A stretch of 42,763 bases of DNA, taken from the NCBI RefSeq assembly GCF_001458195.1, contig NZ_CYPU01000043.1, forward strand, positions 1 through 42,763. The letters are read 5' to 3'. Shown here in pieces: positions 25,237 to 34,238 of the stretch (its first letter is position 1; every line of letters starts with the position of its first letter). The notes under the pieces were generated by a model. It saw nothing but the letters and a program-made list of their open reading frames with translations, did not search any database and was not told where the DNA came from. This stretch comes from Ruegeria atlantica (GTDB lineage Bacteria; Pseudomonadota; Alphaproteobacteria; Rhodobacterales; Rhodobacteraceae). The translations under genes were made by a program, and so were the position numbers.

Positions 25237-27288
25237 TCAGTCTGCCGCAAGCAAGGGGAGTTCGCGTTTGAAGGGCACGCCTTCGACCTTTGGCTCCCCG
25301 AGTTCGCGGGCATACTTGTGTCCTCCATAGACAGCTGCCGCGATGGTCCCCGGCGCAAGGCAATCGCCGACGGGCGTGACGGATTTCCACGGGCCGTCCA
25401 AAGCGCCCAGATCTGTATGGAGCGCGTCCGAGGCCTCCCTCATCGTTACCGGAATGAATGTCCCATAGGGCAGATCGCGTGTGCGTTCGGTGTAGATGCA
25501 TGACAGGATCAGCCGGTCGGCCTGCACCTCTGTCACGTTGTGCAGAGGAACAATGGTCACATCCATCTTCATCAGCCGGGCTTGAATACGGGCCTGCTCC
25601 ATTGTGTTGTGAGTCCAGTGCGACACATCCGCCGCGGGGGTAACATAGGTGACGTTATGGCCTTGCCCGCGTAGTTTTTCGGCCAAGGCGCCGGCCATGT
25701 AGTAGTGATCATCGTCAAAGATCACGACCGGCCCCTTGAGCGTCAGACCTGCCATGATATCGTCAGGCGTCATCACATGTGCCCCATCCTTGCAAGCGAT
25801 CCCTTTCCTGTTCTCGCGCCCAATCCCGGTGGCAGACCAGCGCGCGCCGGTAGCAAGGAGCACATGATCGGGTTCAAACTCTGCCACCTGATCAGCACTC
25901 AGATGGCTTTGCAGGAAAAGGCTCACGTTCGACATTTGGCTGATCTGATAGGTGCGGTAGTCCACTACGCGCTTCCACGCAGCCAGACCCGGTAAAGCGG
26001 CCTCTTGCAACACACGCCCGCCAGCGGCATCCCCTGCTTCGGCTAGGGTCACCGTGTGCCCGCGTTGCCCCAGGGCCCGCGCGGCTTCCAGGCCCGCGGG
26101 GCCTGCTCCCACGATCAGTACGTTGTCGTTGTTGGCCTTGGGCGCAATGTACTCCGGATGCCAGCCACGCCGCCATTCCTCGCCCATGGTCGGATTCTGG
26201 GTGCAGCGCATGGGATGTGAAAGGAAATCACTAGTCACGCAGATGTTGCAGCCAATGCATTCGCGGATGTCCTCGATCCGACCTTCCTCGATCTTTTTGG
26301 GCAGGAAGGGGTCGGCGATTGAAGGGCGCGCCGCCCCGATCAGATCCAGCACGCCTTTGTTGATCAACGACACCATGGTGTCCGGTGACGTGAAACGTCC
26401 GACGCCAACAACAGGCTTGCTGGTCACGCCTTTGACAAACGAAATGTAGTCGGTCTGATACCCCTCATCGGAAAACCGCGAGGTCTGGCTGTCATTCTCC
26501 CAGCCGCTGATGTTTACGTCCCAAAGGTCCGGCAGTTCCGCGAGCATTTCAAGAATCTCGCGGCCTTCACCGTTTGCTGAAAGACCGTCTGCGCCTTCCA
26601 GTTCGTCAACGGCCAGCCTGACGGCCACGGCAGTCGTGTCGCCAATCGCTTCCTTGGTGTCCATCAACACCTCGCGCATCAGTCGCACGCGGTTTTCAAG
26701 GCTACCGCCGTATTCATCCATCCGCTCATTTCGGCTGGGGGACAAGAAGTGCATGAGCGTTGTCATGTCGTGCCCGGCATAGACGTAGACAATGTCAAAG
26801 CCCGCCTTCTTTGCGCGGATCGCTGCATCCACATGCATCTTGCGAAAGGCCTTGATGTCCGCCTTGTCCATGGCGCGGGCTTGCACGGGGTCCAGCATGT
26901 CCACGGGCCGCGCCATAGGGCCCATAGGAATCTCGCGGCTATAGGCGTTGGACACTCCAACTCCCAGATGCGCAGGCTCGATCCCGGCAAGGGCGCCATG
27001 GGCATGGACCTTTTCTACCATTTTGGCCAGCGCAGGAATGTCGCTGTCATCCCACAGACGGGCCTCTATCACGCCACCAAGCTCTGAAGTGTGGGAAATC
27101 TCACACTCCTCTGTGTTTACCACGCCCCAGCCGCCCTCGGCCTTGATCCCGCGCATTTCGGCCATCGAAGATGGGTATTGACGTCCCATGCCGTTGCAAT
27201 GCGGCACCTGATAAAATCGGTTCGGAGCCGTGACGGGGCCGATCTCTACAGGCTCGAACAGCACATCATAGCGCGGATCGCGGGTCAT
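25237..27288 (-). CDS. trimethylamine-dehydrogenase-like flavoenzyme, first paralogue
   Basis: This 683-aa protein starts MTRDPRYDVLFEPVEIGP, identical in plan to its two neighbours. The FMN-linking Cys31 is in FYQVPHC, the active-site segment is DIVYVYAGHDMTTLMHF, the cluster is CIGCNIC...RC, and the FAD half begins VLIVGAGPAGLEAARAL. Glu replaces the TMADH Tyr60 (TEECEI). It resembles the second paralogue more than the third (both share DLWDVNIS and WENDS). The ATG overlaps the TGA of the TetR gene (ATGA); an ORF open to 27414 is rejected because it would start inside that gene without homology. Confidence 0.88.
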   Translation of the reverse strand: MTRDPRYDVLFEPVEIGPVTAPNRFYQVPHCNGMGRQYPSSMAEMRGIKAEGGWGVVNTEECEISHTSELGGVIEARLWDDSDIPALAKMVEKVHAHGALAGIEPAHLGVGVSNAYSREIPMGPMARPVDMLDPVQARAMDKADIKAFRKMHVDAAIRAKKAGFDIVYVYAGHDMTTLMHFLSPSRNERMDEYGGSLENRVRLMREVLMDTKEAIGDTTAVAVRLAVDELEGADGLSANGEGREILEMLAELPDLWDVNISGWENDSQTSRFSDEGYQTDYISFVKGVTSKPVVGVGRFTSPDTMVSLINKGVLDLIGAARPSIADPFLPKKIEEGRIEDIRECIGCNICVTSDFLSHPMRCTQNPTMGEEWRRGWHPEYIAPKANNDNVLIVGAGPAGLEAARALGQRGHTVTLAEAGDAAGGRVLQEAALPGLAAWKRVVDYRTYQISQMSNVSLFLQSHLSADQVAEFEPDHVLLATGARWSATGIGRENRKGIACKDGAHVMTPDDIMAGLTLKGPVVIFDDDHYYMAGALAEKLRGQGHNVTYVTPAADVSHWTHNTMEQARIQARLMKMDVTIVPLHNVTEVQADRLILSCIYTERTRDLPYGTFIPVTMREASDALHTDLGALDGPWKSVTPVGDCLAPGTIAAAVYGGHKYARELGEPKVEGVPFKRELPLLAAD

Positions 27289-27965
27289 CCCTGGGCCTCG
27301 CAGGGCGCGGGATGGTCGAACTGCCCGGGAAAGGTCGTGGCGAGGTAGCTGCGCACACGGGCCTTGGCGTTTTCCCGGGTGAATTCGCCCGGATAGATCA
27401 GGATGTTCAGGCAAAAGCCATCATAGAGCCCTTCAAGCGTGTCGGCCACGACCTCCGCATTTGCATGCGGTAGGTTGGCGGACTTAATAAGTTCCTCGCA
27501 CAATGCGCGCGAGGTCTCCCACCGTTCGTTGTCAATCTCTGTCATGATGTTGCGGTAAGACTTGCGATAGCCTGCCTCGCCGTAAAAGGCGGTCCAAACC
27601 GTCAGCTTTTTGCGGTTGCAAATTTGCGGATGGAATTCTGCATCCACGATGGCCAGCAGCTTTTCTGCGACTGTAAGGCCGGGCTTTTGAACCGCCTTTT
27701 GCCAAAGATCCCGATGCTCGGCAGCCAGATACCGAAGCGTTTCTTCGAACAGGTTTTCCTTGTTCTTAAAGTGAAAATTCACAATGCCTACCGACATCCC
27801 GGCCAGGCCAGTCACGGTGTTCATGGTTGTGCCGGAAATGCCCAACTTGGCGATTGAATCGATGGTAGCTTCGATCAATTGCTCGCGCCGCACCGCCTTG
27901 GACGCTGTCCGCTGATTGCGAACTCTTTGCCGCTCTGCCTTAGTGATTTTGGTCGCTGTGCCCAT
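27285..27965 (-). CDS. TetR-family regulator, BetI-like
   Basis: This 226-aa repressor has an N-terminal helix-turn-helix (ISGTTMNTVTGLAGMSVGIVNFHFKNKENLFEETL, residues about 45-80), with the recognition segment GIVNFHF as in BetI, and a C-terminal ligand domain including KLTVWTAFYGEAGYRKSY. GAGGAAG precedes the ATG at 27965. It is embedded between the ABC ATPase and the first dehydrogenase, so it probably controls the operon in response to its substrate. A BetI-like palindrome occurs at 32195-32212 before the first gene. Confidence 0.87.
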   Translation of the reverse strand: MGTATKITKAERQRVRNQRTASKAVRREQLIEATIDSIAKLGISGTTMNTVTGLAGMSVGIVNFHFKNKENLFEETLRYLAAEHRDLWQKAVQKPGLTVAEKLLAIVDAEFHPQICNRKKLTVWTAFYGEAGYRKSYRNIMTEIDNERWETSRALCEELIKSANLPHANAEVVADTLEGLYDGFCLNILIYPGEFTRENAKARVRSYLATTFPGQFDHPAPCEAQG

Positions 27966-27991
27966 AGACTTCCTCGTAATGATTTCTCGAC

Positions 27992-29086
27992 TTAGCGCAG
28001 GACAACTGCGGCTTCGTCTCGCCAGGTCAACCAAACCGGTTTGCCCTCTTCAACAGCAAAAGACCCGTCGAACCGGTTTTGGGCCGAAACGGCTATAGGC
28101 GTTTCATGGCCATCGACTTTGACGTAGTAATGGCTGCGCTCGCCCAGATAGGCGGCGTTTTGCAACACACCTTTGGTGGATTCAGATCCATCTGTAGGCG
28201 CTGCGTCCATCAGCTCCAATTTTTCAGGCCGAAGCGCGATCTGTACGCTTTCGCCTTCCACAAAACGTCCTTTCGTTTCTGGAATGCTCAAAACGCCAAG
28301 GCCCGCGGCCTCGACCGAAATGGCTTCGGCGGTCTGCCCGCGCACCTGACCGTCGAAGAAATTCATTGTCCCGATGAAGGAGGCCACCTCGCGGCCTTGC
28401 GGACGCTCATAAAGCCCGCCGGGGGTATCAAGTTGTAACACCTCACCACGAGACATGACCGCAATACGGTCCGACAGGGTCAGCGCCTCTTCCTGATCAT
28501 GGGTGACAAAGACAAAGGTGATCCCGACCGTGCGCTGCAAGGCACGCAACTCCAATTGCATCTGTTCGCGCAACTGTTTGTCGAGCGCGCCAAGGGGTTC
28601 GTCCAGAAGCAACACCTTGGGCCGCAAAATCAAGGCGCGCGCCAACGCAATGCGTTGGCGTTGCCCCCCGGAAAGCTGGTTGGCCTTGCGGTTCCCGTAG
28701 TGGGGCAGCTTGATCAGCTCCAGCATCTCGTCGACCATGTCATCGCGCCTTGCCTTGGGCAGCTTTTGCTTGCGCAGGCCGTAAGCAATGTTGTCGCGCA
28801 CGTTCAGATGCGGGAAGATTGCGTAGTTTTGAAAAACCATGTTCACGGGCCGCATATGCGGCGGCACATCTGACATGGGTTGGCCGTCGATGTAGATTTC
28901 ACCCGAGGATGGGTTCTCGAACCCTGCCAGCATCCGCAACAGGGTCGTTTTCCCACACCCCGAAGCGCCGAGCAGCGAGAAAAACTCGCCATGGCCCACG
29001 GTCATGGAAACATCGTTGATCGCCTGAAAACTGCCGAAATACTTGTCGACATTCTGGATCGAGATAAAGCCGTTGTTGCCGCTCAT
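27992..29086 (-). CDS. ABC transporter ATP-binding protein, spermidine/putrescine type
   Basis: This 364-aa ATPase energises uptake. It has Walker A GASGCGKTTLLRM, the Q-loop region VFQNYAIFPHL, the signature LSGGQRQRIALARAL, Walker B VLLLDEPLGALD and the switch His VTHDQEE. The C-terminal ~130 residues are TOBE-like (VQIALRPEKLELM). This is the PotA plan. The ATG at 29086 overlaps the stop of the preceding permease. The extended ORF to 29230 is rejected for lack of homology. The stop lies 26 bp before the TetR start. Confidence 0.92.
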   Translation of the reverse strand: MSGNNGFISIQNVDKYFGSFQAINDVSMTVGHGEFFSLLGASGCGKTTLLRMLAGFENPSSGEIYIDGQPMSDVPPHMRPVNMVFQNYAIFPHLNVRDNIAYGLRKQKLPKARRDDMVDEMLELIKLPHYGNRKANQLSGGQRQRIALARALILRPKVLLLDEPLGALDKQLREQMQLELRALQRTVGITFVFVTHDQEEALTLSDRIAVMSRGEVLQLDTPGGLYERPQGREVASFIGTMNFFDGQVRGQTAEAISVEAAGLGVLSIPETKGRFVEGESVQIALRPEKLELMDAAPTDGSESTKGVLQNAAYLGERSHYYVKVDGHETPIAVSAQNRFDGSFAVEEGKPVWLTWRDEAAVVLR

Positions 29087-29904
29087 GAGGCGTCTCCTGA
29101 TGTCGAGGCCGAAATGGCGCCGCGGTTGATCCACTGCCCCAGGAACACGATGACAAAGCTGACCACGATGATGATCGAGGAAAGCGCCAGCACGGAGGGA
29201 AACTCCTGCGGAAACCGCAACTGGCCCCAAATGTACATGGGTAGGGTTGGCTGCGTGCCACTGAGGAAGAATGCGAGGATGAATTCGTCAAAGGACACCG
29301 TGAAGGTCAGCATCAGGCTGGCCAGCACGCCCGGCCCCACCATTGGCAGGGTCACGCGCCAAAACGTCCACCAGGCGTTCTCGCCCAGATCGGCAGACGC
29401 TTCTTCGATGGACGCATCAAACCCCTCAAAGCGCGGGATCAGCACAGCAATGGAAAACGGCAGGCAAACGATCATGTGCCCGATCGCCACGGTGTAAAGC
29501 GACAGGGGCACGCCAAGTTGGCTCATCAATACCAAGAGCGCCACGCCAAAGATGATCAGCGGCACCACCAGTGGCAGCATGATGAATGTGACAACAGGCC
29601 CTTTGCCCGGCATCCTATAGCGGGTGATCGCCTTGGCCGCGAAGATGCCCATGGTGGTTGAGACAAGCGCTACGGCAACACCCACCCGAACCGAATTCCA
29701 AAGTGCGTTCCACACCGCATCACGTGCGAAGAGCTCAACGTACCAGCGCACCGTGAAGCTCTCCAGCGGGAAGCGCACATAGAGAGAGTCATTGAAGCTG
29801 AAGAGCGGCAGGAACAGTACCGGCAGATAAAGCGTAATCAAGAAGATCGCCGCATATAGCTGCAAGGGCCTGTTGGGTTTGCGAATATAGCTTTCGACAC
29901 TCAT
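29083..29904 (-). CDS. ABC transporter permease, PotC-like
   Basis: This 273-aa inner-membrane protein has six hydrophobic segments. The EAA loop IEEASADLGENAWWTFWRVTLP is the docking site for the ATPase. The N-terminal Leu-rich helix and FSFNDSLYVRFPLESFTVRWY are typical of PotC/YdcV permeases. The start overlaps the PotB-like gene stop (ATGA), and its stop overlaps the ATPase start in the same way. Confidence 0.92.
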   Translation of the reverse strand: MSVESYIRKPNRPLQLYAAIFLITLYLPVLFLPLFSFNDSLYVRFPLESFTVRWYVELFARDAVWNALWNSVRVGVAVALVSTTMGIFAAKAITRYRMPGKGPVVTFIMLPLVVPLIIFGVALLVLMSQLGVPLSLYTVAIGHMIVCLPFSIAVLIPRFEGFDASIEEASADLGENAWWTFWRVTLPMVGPGVLASLMLTFTVSFDEFILAFFLSGTQPTLPMYIWGQLRFPQEFPSVLALSSIIIVVSFVIVFLGQWINRGAISASTSGDAS

Positions 29905-30833
29905 GAAATGCGTTTCCTCACAAACAGGGTCAGCATGATGAAGATCAGGCTGATGGCGGCAATGCAGAGCATCAGGATGATCGAAAGGGCCGCGCCCATC
30001 GGCCAATTGTTGATTGGGCCAAACTGTTTCTGGATCAGGTTGCCGATCATCGCACCATCAGGCCCACCTAGCAGGGCGGGCGTGATGTAATCACCCGTAG
30101 TGGGAATGAAAACGAGCAAGCTGGCCGAGATCACCCCGGGCAGTGACAAAGGCAAAGTGATGCGGAAGAAACGGCGGACCGGACCGTCTCCGAGGTCCGT
30201 CGCTGCCTCCAGCAGAGACTTGTCGATCTTCTCAAGCGAGACATAAAGCGGAAGGATCGCAAACGCCGCCCAGGCATGGGCCAAGGTAATGATCACAGCC
30301 TGTTTGCTGTAGAGCAGGAACTCCAGCGGTGCCTCAATCAGCCCGACGCTCAGCAAGGCAGAATTGATCACGCCTTCGTAGCCCAGCACTACTTTCCACG
30401 CGAAAACACGCAGCAGGTAGCTGGTCCAGAAGGGCAGGGTAATCAGCACCAGCCAGAACATCTTGTTCCGGTGCACATGAAAGGCAACGTAATAGGCCAT
30501 CGGATAGCAAAGCAGCACCGTGGCAATCGTTACCATGCCGGAAATGCCAAAGGTCCGGCTGAGCAACGCCATGTAGATGGGCCGCTCAAAGAACTGTTCG
30601 TAGTTGTGGGTTGTGAGCGTGGTGTCGAAACCAAAACCTTCGGCCGTCCAGAAGCTCATGACCACCAGAATGCCAAAAGGTACGAGTATCGCGACGCCCA
30701 GAAAGACCAGCGCAGGCGTAAGCAGCGTATAGCCGCGCGCCGTCTCTGACCGATAAATCAGTCGGCCAAACCAGCCCGCGCGAGGCCCAGCTGTGCCCGA
30801 CGCACTGCCGCTTTGAAGCGTTTGATCTGTCAT
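29901..30833 (-). CDS. ABC transporter permease, PotB-like
   Basis: This 310-aa membrane protein has six predicted helices and an EAA loop (LLEAATDLGDGPVRRFFRITLP). The PotB-like motifs LLRVFAWKVVLGYEGVIN and IPTTGDYITPALLGG are clear. The ATG at 30833 is preferred; an in-frame TTG at 30851 is the alternative. An intergenic hairpin (30894-30919) separates it from the substrate-binding gene. Confidence 0.9.
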   Translation of the reverse strand: MTDQTLQSGSASGTAGPRAGWFGRLIYRSETARGYTLLTPALVFLGVAILVPFGILVVMSFWTAEGFGFDTTLTTHNYEQFFERPIYMALLSRTFGISGMVTIATVLLCYPMAYYVAFHVHRNKMFWLVLITLPFWTSYLLRVFAWKVVLGYEGVINSALLSVGLIEAPLEFLLYSKQAVIITLAHAWAAFAILPLYVSLEKIDKSLLEAATDLGDGPVRRFFRITLPLSLPGVISASLLVFIPTTGDYITPALLGGPDGAMIGNLIQKQFGPINNWPMGAALSIILMLCIAAISLIFIMLTLFVRKRIS

Positions 30834-30893
30834 CACAGGAGCCTTGGGCAAAGAAAATCAATCAAGGCGCGCGTCAGGGCGCACCCGACAAGG

Positions 30894-30919
30894 CCTGCGC
30901 CGGTCTTCACCGACGCAGG
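30894..30919 (-). promoter_or_regulatory. intercistronic stem-loop in ABC operon
   Basis: On the minus strand CCTGCGTCGGT and ACCGGCGCAGG form a hairpin with one mismatch and a small loop, 11 bp after the binding-protein stop and 60 bp before the permease start. It has no T-run. Such hairpins commonly stabilise the binding-protein mRNA or allow partial read-through, giving more binding protein than permease. Confidence 0.55.
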
Positions 30920-30930
30920 AGTTGCTCAGA

Positions 30931-32055
30931 TCAGAAACCGGATTTGATTTCCTCAAAGAGCGTGTTCATCTTGGTTTCCCACTCTTGGGTCTGCGGCACC
31001 TGGAAGTGACCCGCTTCCAGAATATCTGCTGGATTGGAGCTGAGCCCCAGGCCAGCCAGCGTTTCCGCGTCGAACTGCTCAAACGATTTGCTGTTGGAGT
31101 GTCCGTAGCCGTAGTCGTTGATCATGAACTTGCCGGACTCGACGCTCAGCAGGCTGTCGATTACGTCATAGGCGCGGTCCAGATTGGGGGCGTCCTTGTG
31201 GATCATTAGACCACAGACCCATGTCAGCGCGCCTTCCTTCGGCTTGGCGAATTTCACCGGCACGCCTTCGGATTGCAGCAGTGTCGCGGACGAGTTCCAT
31301 GTCATTGCGGCCACCAGTTCACCAGACGACAAAGCCTGTTCCAGCGTGGTTGTGTCATCCGTGTAGGTACGGATCAGGGGGCGCTGTTCTCGCATCACCG
31401 CAGCGATTTTATCAAACGCGTCATCGGTGTGAATCTCGCTCATGGGGACACCCGCCTTGATGGCCCCGCACCACCAGGCATCCCCGCCTGATGCCAAAGA
31501 ACCCAGACGCCCGGAATACCGCTTGTCCCACAGCATGTCCCAGCTTTCTTCACCCTCCACTTCGAACATATCTGTGCGGTAGGTGATCGAGGTCTGCCCC
31601 CAATCAAAGGGCGCAAGCCAAACACTACTGCCATCTGCCTCGTTGCCCGGCAAGTTCACTAGCTCAGGCATCACATCGCCCCAATTGGACAGACGCCCGG
31701 TGTCGATCCGCTGGAAAATACCCGACTGTACCCAGCGCGGCAGGCCGGAGTTGCAGGGATGGGAAACGTCCACAACAAAGCCGCCGCGCATCTTGGTCAG
31801 CGCTTCTTCGGAGCCGCCAAAGATCGAGAAATTGGGCAACTCGCCATGGGTCTCGTTGTAAGGGACAAAAAGTTCTGGGATGTCGTAGCCACCCCAAGTG
31901 AAGAATGTTGCCTGGTCTTCCGGTGCTGCGGTTGCCTTGCGTACCGCAAGCGGTACAGCCGCGACCCCGACCCCTGCCGACAGAAGCGACTTGGTGAAAG
32001 CACGACGGCTCATATCACCCGCGCGCATTGATCCCAGTTGGTCCGTGATGTCCAC
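30931..32055 (-). CDS. ABC transporter substrate-binding protein, PotD-like, Tat-type signal
   Basis: This 374-aa periplasmic protein binds the transported compound. The N-terminus has a twin-arginine-like signal (MSRRAFTKSLLSAGVGVAA, then AVRKATAA). The mature part begins FFTWGGYDIPELFVPY, like spermidine/putrescine-binding proteins, and continues with VVDVSHPCNSGLPRW and WLAPFDWGQTSITYRTD. Ligand identity cannot be read by eye. AGGGAGAG precedes the ATG. It is the first gene of the operon, downstream of the BetI-like palindrome. Confidence 0.88.
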   Translation of the reverse strand: MDITDQLGSMRAGDMSRRAFTKSLLSAGVGVAAVPLAVRKATAAPEDQATFFTWGGYDIPELFVPYNETHGELPNFSIFGGSEEALTKMRGGFVVDVSHPCNSGLPRWVQSGIFQRIDTGRLSNWGDVMPELVNLPGNEADGSSVWLAPFDWGQTSITYRTDMFEVEGEESWDMLWDKRYSGRLGSLASGGDAWWCGAIKAGVPMSEIHTDDAFDKIAAVMREQRPLIRTYTDDTTTLEQALSSGELVAAMTWNSSATLLQSEGVPVKFAKPKEGALTWVCGLMIHKDAPNLDRAYDVIDSLLSVESGKFMINDYGYGHSNSKSFEQFDAETLAGLGLSSNPADILEAGHFQVPQTQEWETKMNTLFEEIKSGF

Positions 32056-32194
32056 TTTTCTCTCCCTTGTTAATGGCTGGTTGGCCAGCCCATTTGTTGA
32101 GCTTCCCGCTTATTGGCCCTTGCATCCGCTGCGGCAAAGACGCTCGAGACGGTTGCCCGCAAGCTCTTTAGTTCCCCACTCCGCCACTTCACTA

Positions 32195-32212
32195 ATTGAA
32201 TATTCATTCAAT
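32195..32212. promoter_or_regulatory. BetI-like operator palindrome
   Basis: ATTGAATATTCATTCAAT is a perfect inverted repeat of 7-bp arms (ATTGAAT/ATTCAAT) around a 4-bp spacer, and resembles BetI-type sites. It lies in the 308-bp gap 32056-32363 between the ABC operon (minus) and the amine oxidase (plus), and could repress both. The rest of this gap shows no gene. Confidence 0.6.
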
Positions 32213-32363
32213 GATGATGTTGAAATTCTCCCGACGTCAAGAATAATGTGAGGGACAGAATGCTCGGGTTGACCAAAGCCATAAGGCGAGTTTCGCCTTG
32301 CCTGAGAAATCAGCCCTTCTGACCGCATGACGTGTTTGTGCAGGAACCATAGGGAGACCAAGC

Positions 32364-33339
32364 ATGCGAAGGCGGAGTGTTATCATGGGTTTAGCTGCAA
32401 CTGGACTAGCACCGAAAATGGTGCGCAGCCAATCGTCAGCAATTGATGTGATCGTGGTTGGCGCAGGGATTGCCGGGCTGCGTGCCGCACAGGTTCTGCA
32501 GGACGCCAGGCGCACTGTTGTGGTGCTCGAAGCCGCAGACCGAATCGGCGGGCGCGCATTTACGGACGCGGACGCGTTGGGTCAGCCCATGGATATGGGC
32601 TGTTCGTGGATCAATGCAGACAACAACCCCTTCTTGCGCATCGCAAGTGATCAGGGTGCCGAGCCGCTGCGCCAGTCGAGTGCCGGTGAAGCACTGTTTG
32701 TCGATGGCAAACGCGCCAATACAGAACAACGCGCGGGGTACAACAAAGCCTGGGGCGCCATCGAACGGGCTTTTGAGACCGCTGGAGAGGCCGAGCGTGA
32801 CATCCCAGCCTCGGAGATCGTCCCGGTGGGATTGGAGTTTGGTGCAACCGTACAGACCTGGATCGGTCCAATGGACCACGGCGTCGATTTCGCTGACCTG
32901 TCTGTCCTTGACTACTGGGAGGCGGCGGAAGGGTCGCCCAGCTACATCGTGCGTGAAGGATTGGGCACGCTCGTGGCCCGGTGGGCCGCGCAAGCGCCTG
33001 TTTCCCTGAACACGCGGGTCACGGGGATCGACTGGGGCGGCCAAGGCGTCTCGGTGACAACTAGCGCCGGCACACTCACAGCAAAAGCCTGCATTGTGAC
33101 CGTCTCAACAGGCGTCCTGGACAGCGGAGCCATCACGTTCTCACCCACTCTGCCGAAGGATGCCAGGGGTGCGATTTCCGATTTGCCGATGGGGCTGCTC
33201 ACCAAGATCGGCTTGCAGTTCGATGGCCAGCACTTCGGTTTTGTGCCAAATCACTGGCTGACGCAACAGGTCAAGGGCGACGTCCCGGGTGAGGCCTGCT
33301 TCTTCATGACCTGGCCCTTCGGCTATGATCACTCGGTTG
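32364..33339 (+). pseudogene. flavin monoamine oxidase, 3' end removed by IS6
   Basis: About 325 codons of an FAD-dependent amine oxidase remain. The start has a Tat-like signal ([19 protein letters not shown]) behind AGGGAG, so the protein was exported. The FAD dinucleotide motif is [17 protein letters not shown] and [15 protein letters not shown]. The C-terminal FAD-binding segment is missing because IS copy 3 begins at 33340; the frame ends inside the IS at 33365. It is divergent from the amine operon and shares its control region, so it probably belonged to the same pathway. The remaining 3' part is not elsewhere in the window. Confidence 0.87.
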
Positions 33340-34157
33340 GGCACTGTCAGAAGAAACCAGCTTGAGGCGGGCAGGGCGGTTTTGTAGCTTCGCGAGATGG
33401 CAAAACCCAACCCTTTTCGCTACTTCAAAACCAGCCCTGAGATTATCCGCCTGGCGGTCATGATGTATGTGCGGTTCCCGCTATCGCTGCGGAACGTGGA
33501 AGATCTCCTGCATGAGCGCGGCATCGAAATCAGCCATGAAACGGTTCGGTATTGGTGGAACAGATTTGGCCCGATGTTTGCCGCCGAAATCCGCAGAAAC
33601 AGGGTTAGTCGGATGCGATCTTATTCGAGTTGGCGGTGGCATCTCGACGAGGTTTTCGTGAAGATCAACGGCGAGACGCACTACATGTGGCGGGCTGTGG
33701 ACCACGAAGGCGAGATACTGGAAAGCTACGTCACCAAGCGTCGGGACCGCAAAGCTGCGTTGAAATTCCTCAGGAAATCAATGAAGCGATACGGCACCCC
33801 AGAAGTGATCGTTACGGACAAACTCCGATCCTACGGCGCTGCGATGAAGGACATTGGAAACGTAACGAAACAGGAATCGGGTCGCTGGTTGAACAATCGT
33901 GCTGAGAATTCTCACCTGCCTTTTCGACGACGGGAACGGGCGATGCTCCGCTTTAGACAAATGCGATGTTTGCAGAAATTCGCATCCGTCCAGTTTTCGG
34001 TCCACAACCACTTCAATCAGGAACGCCACCTTTACTCACGAGACAATTTCAAACTTAACCGAAGCGCCGCTCTCTCTGAGTGGCGTCAGCTTTGTTCCGC
34101 CTAAGTTCACGGTTTCGGCGGCAAACTGAGACTAGTTCGAATTCGTCTGACAGCACC
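33340..34157 (+). mobile_element. IS6-family insertion sequence, copy 3 (subtype B)
   Basis: This complete 818-bp element has the left end GGCACTGTCAGA and the right end TCTGACAGCACC. The 8-bp flanks CTCGGTTG and TGCGCGTG do not match. It cuts the amine oxidase gene. Copy 4 is of the same subtype. Confidence 0.95.
33397..34104 (+). CDS. IS6-family DDE transposase (copy 3)
   Basis: This 235-aa transposase has an intact triad: Asp in HLDEVFVKING, Asp in VTDKLRSYGAA and Glu in NRAENSHLPFRRRER. It differs from copies 1 and 2 in diagnostic segments (RDRKAALKFLRKSMKRYG instead of RNKAAALKFLRKLMKRHG), which defines subtype B. Confidence 0.95.
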   Translation: MAKPNPFRYFKTSPEIIRLAVMMYVRFPLSLRNVEDLLHERGIEISHETVRYWWNRFGPMFAAEIRRNRVSRMRSYSSWRWHLDEVFVKINGETHYMWRAVDHEGEILESYVTKRRDRKAALKFLRKSMKRYGTPEVIVTDKLRSYGAAMKDIGNVTKQESGRWLNNRAENSHLPFRRRERAMLRFRQMRCLQKFASVQFSVHNHFNQERHLYSRDNFKLNRSAALSEWRQLCSA

Positions 34158-34238
34158 TGCGCGTGGCAGCAATGTCAGCTTTCAGGTCGCTCTCGTATTT
34201 TCAACATTGCGGGGCGAGGCGAACGTGGTGAGCGACTA

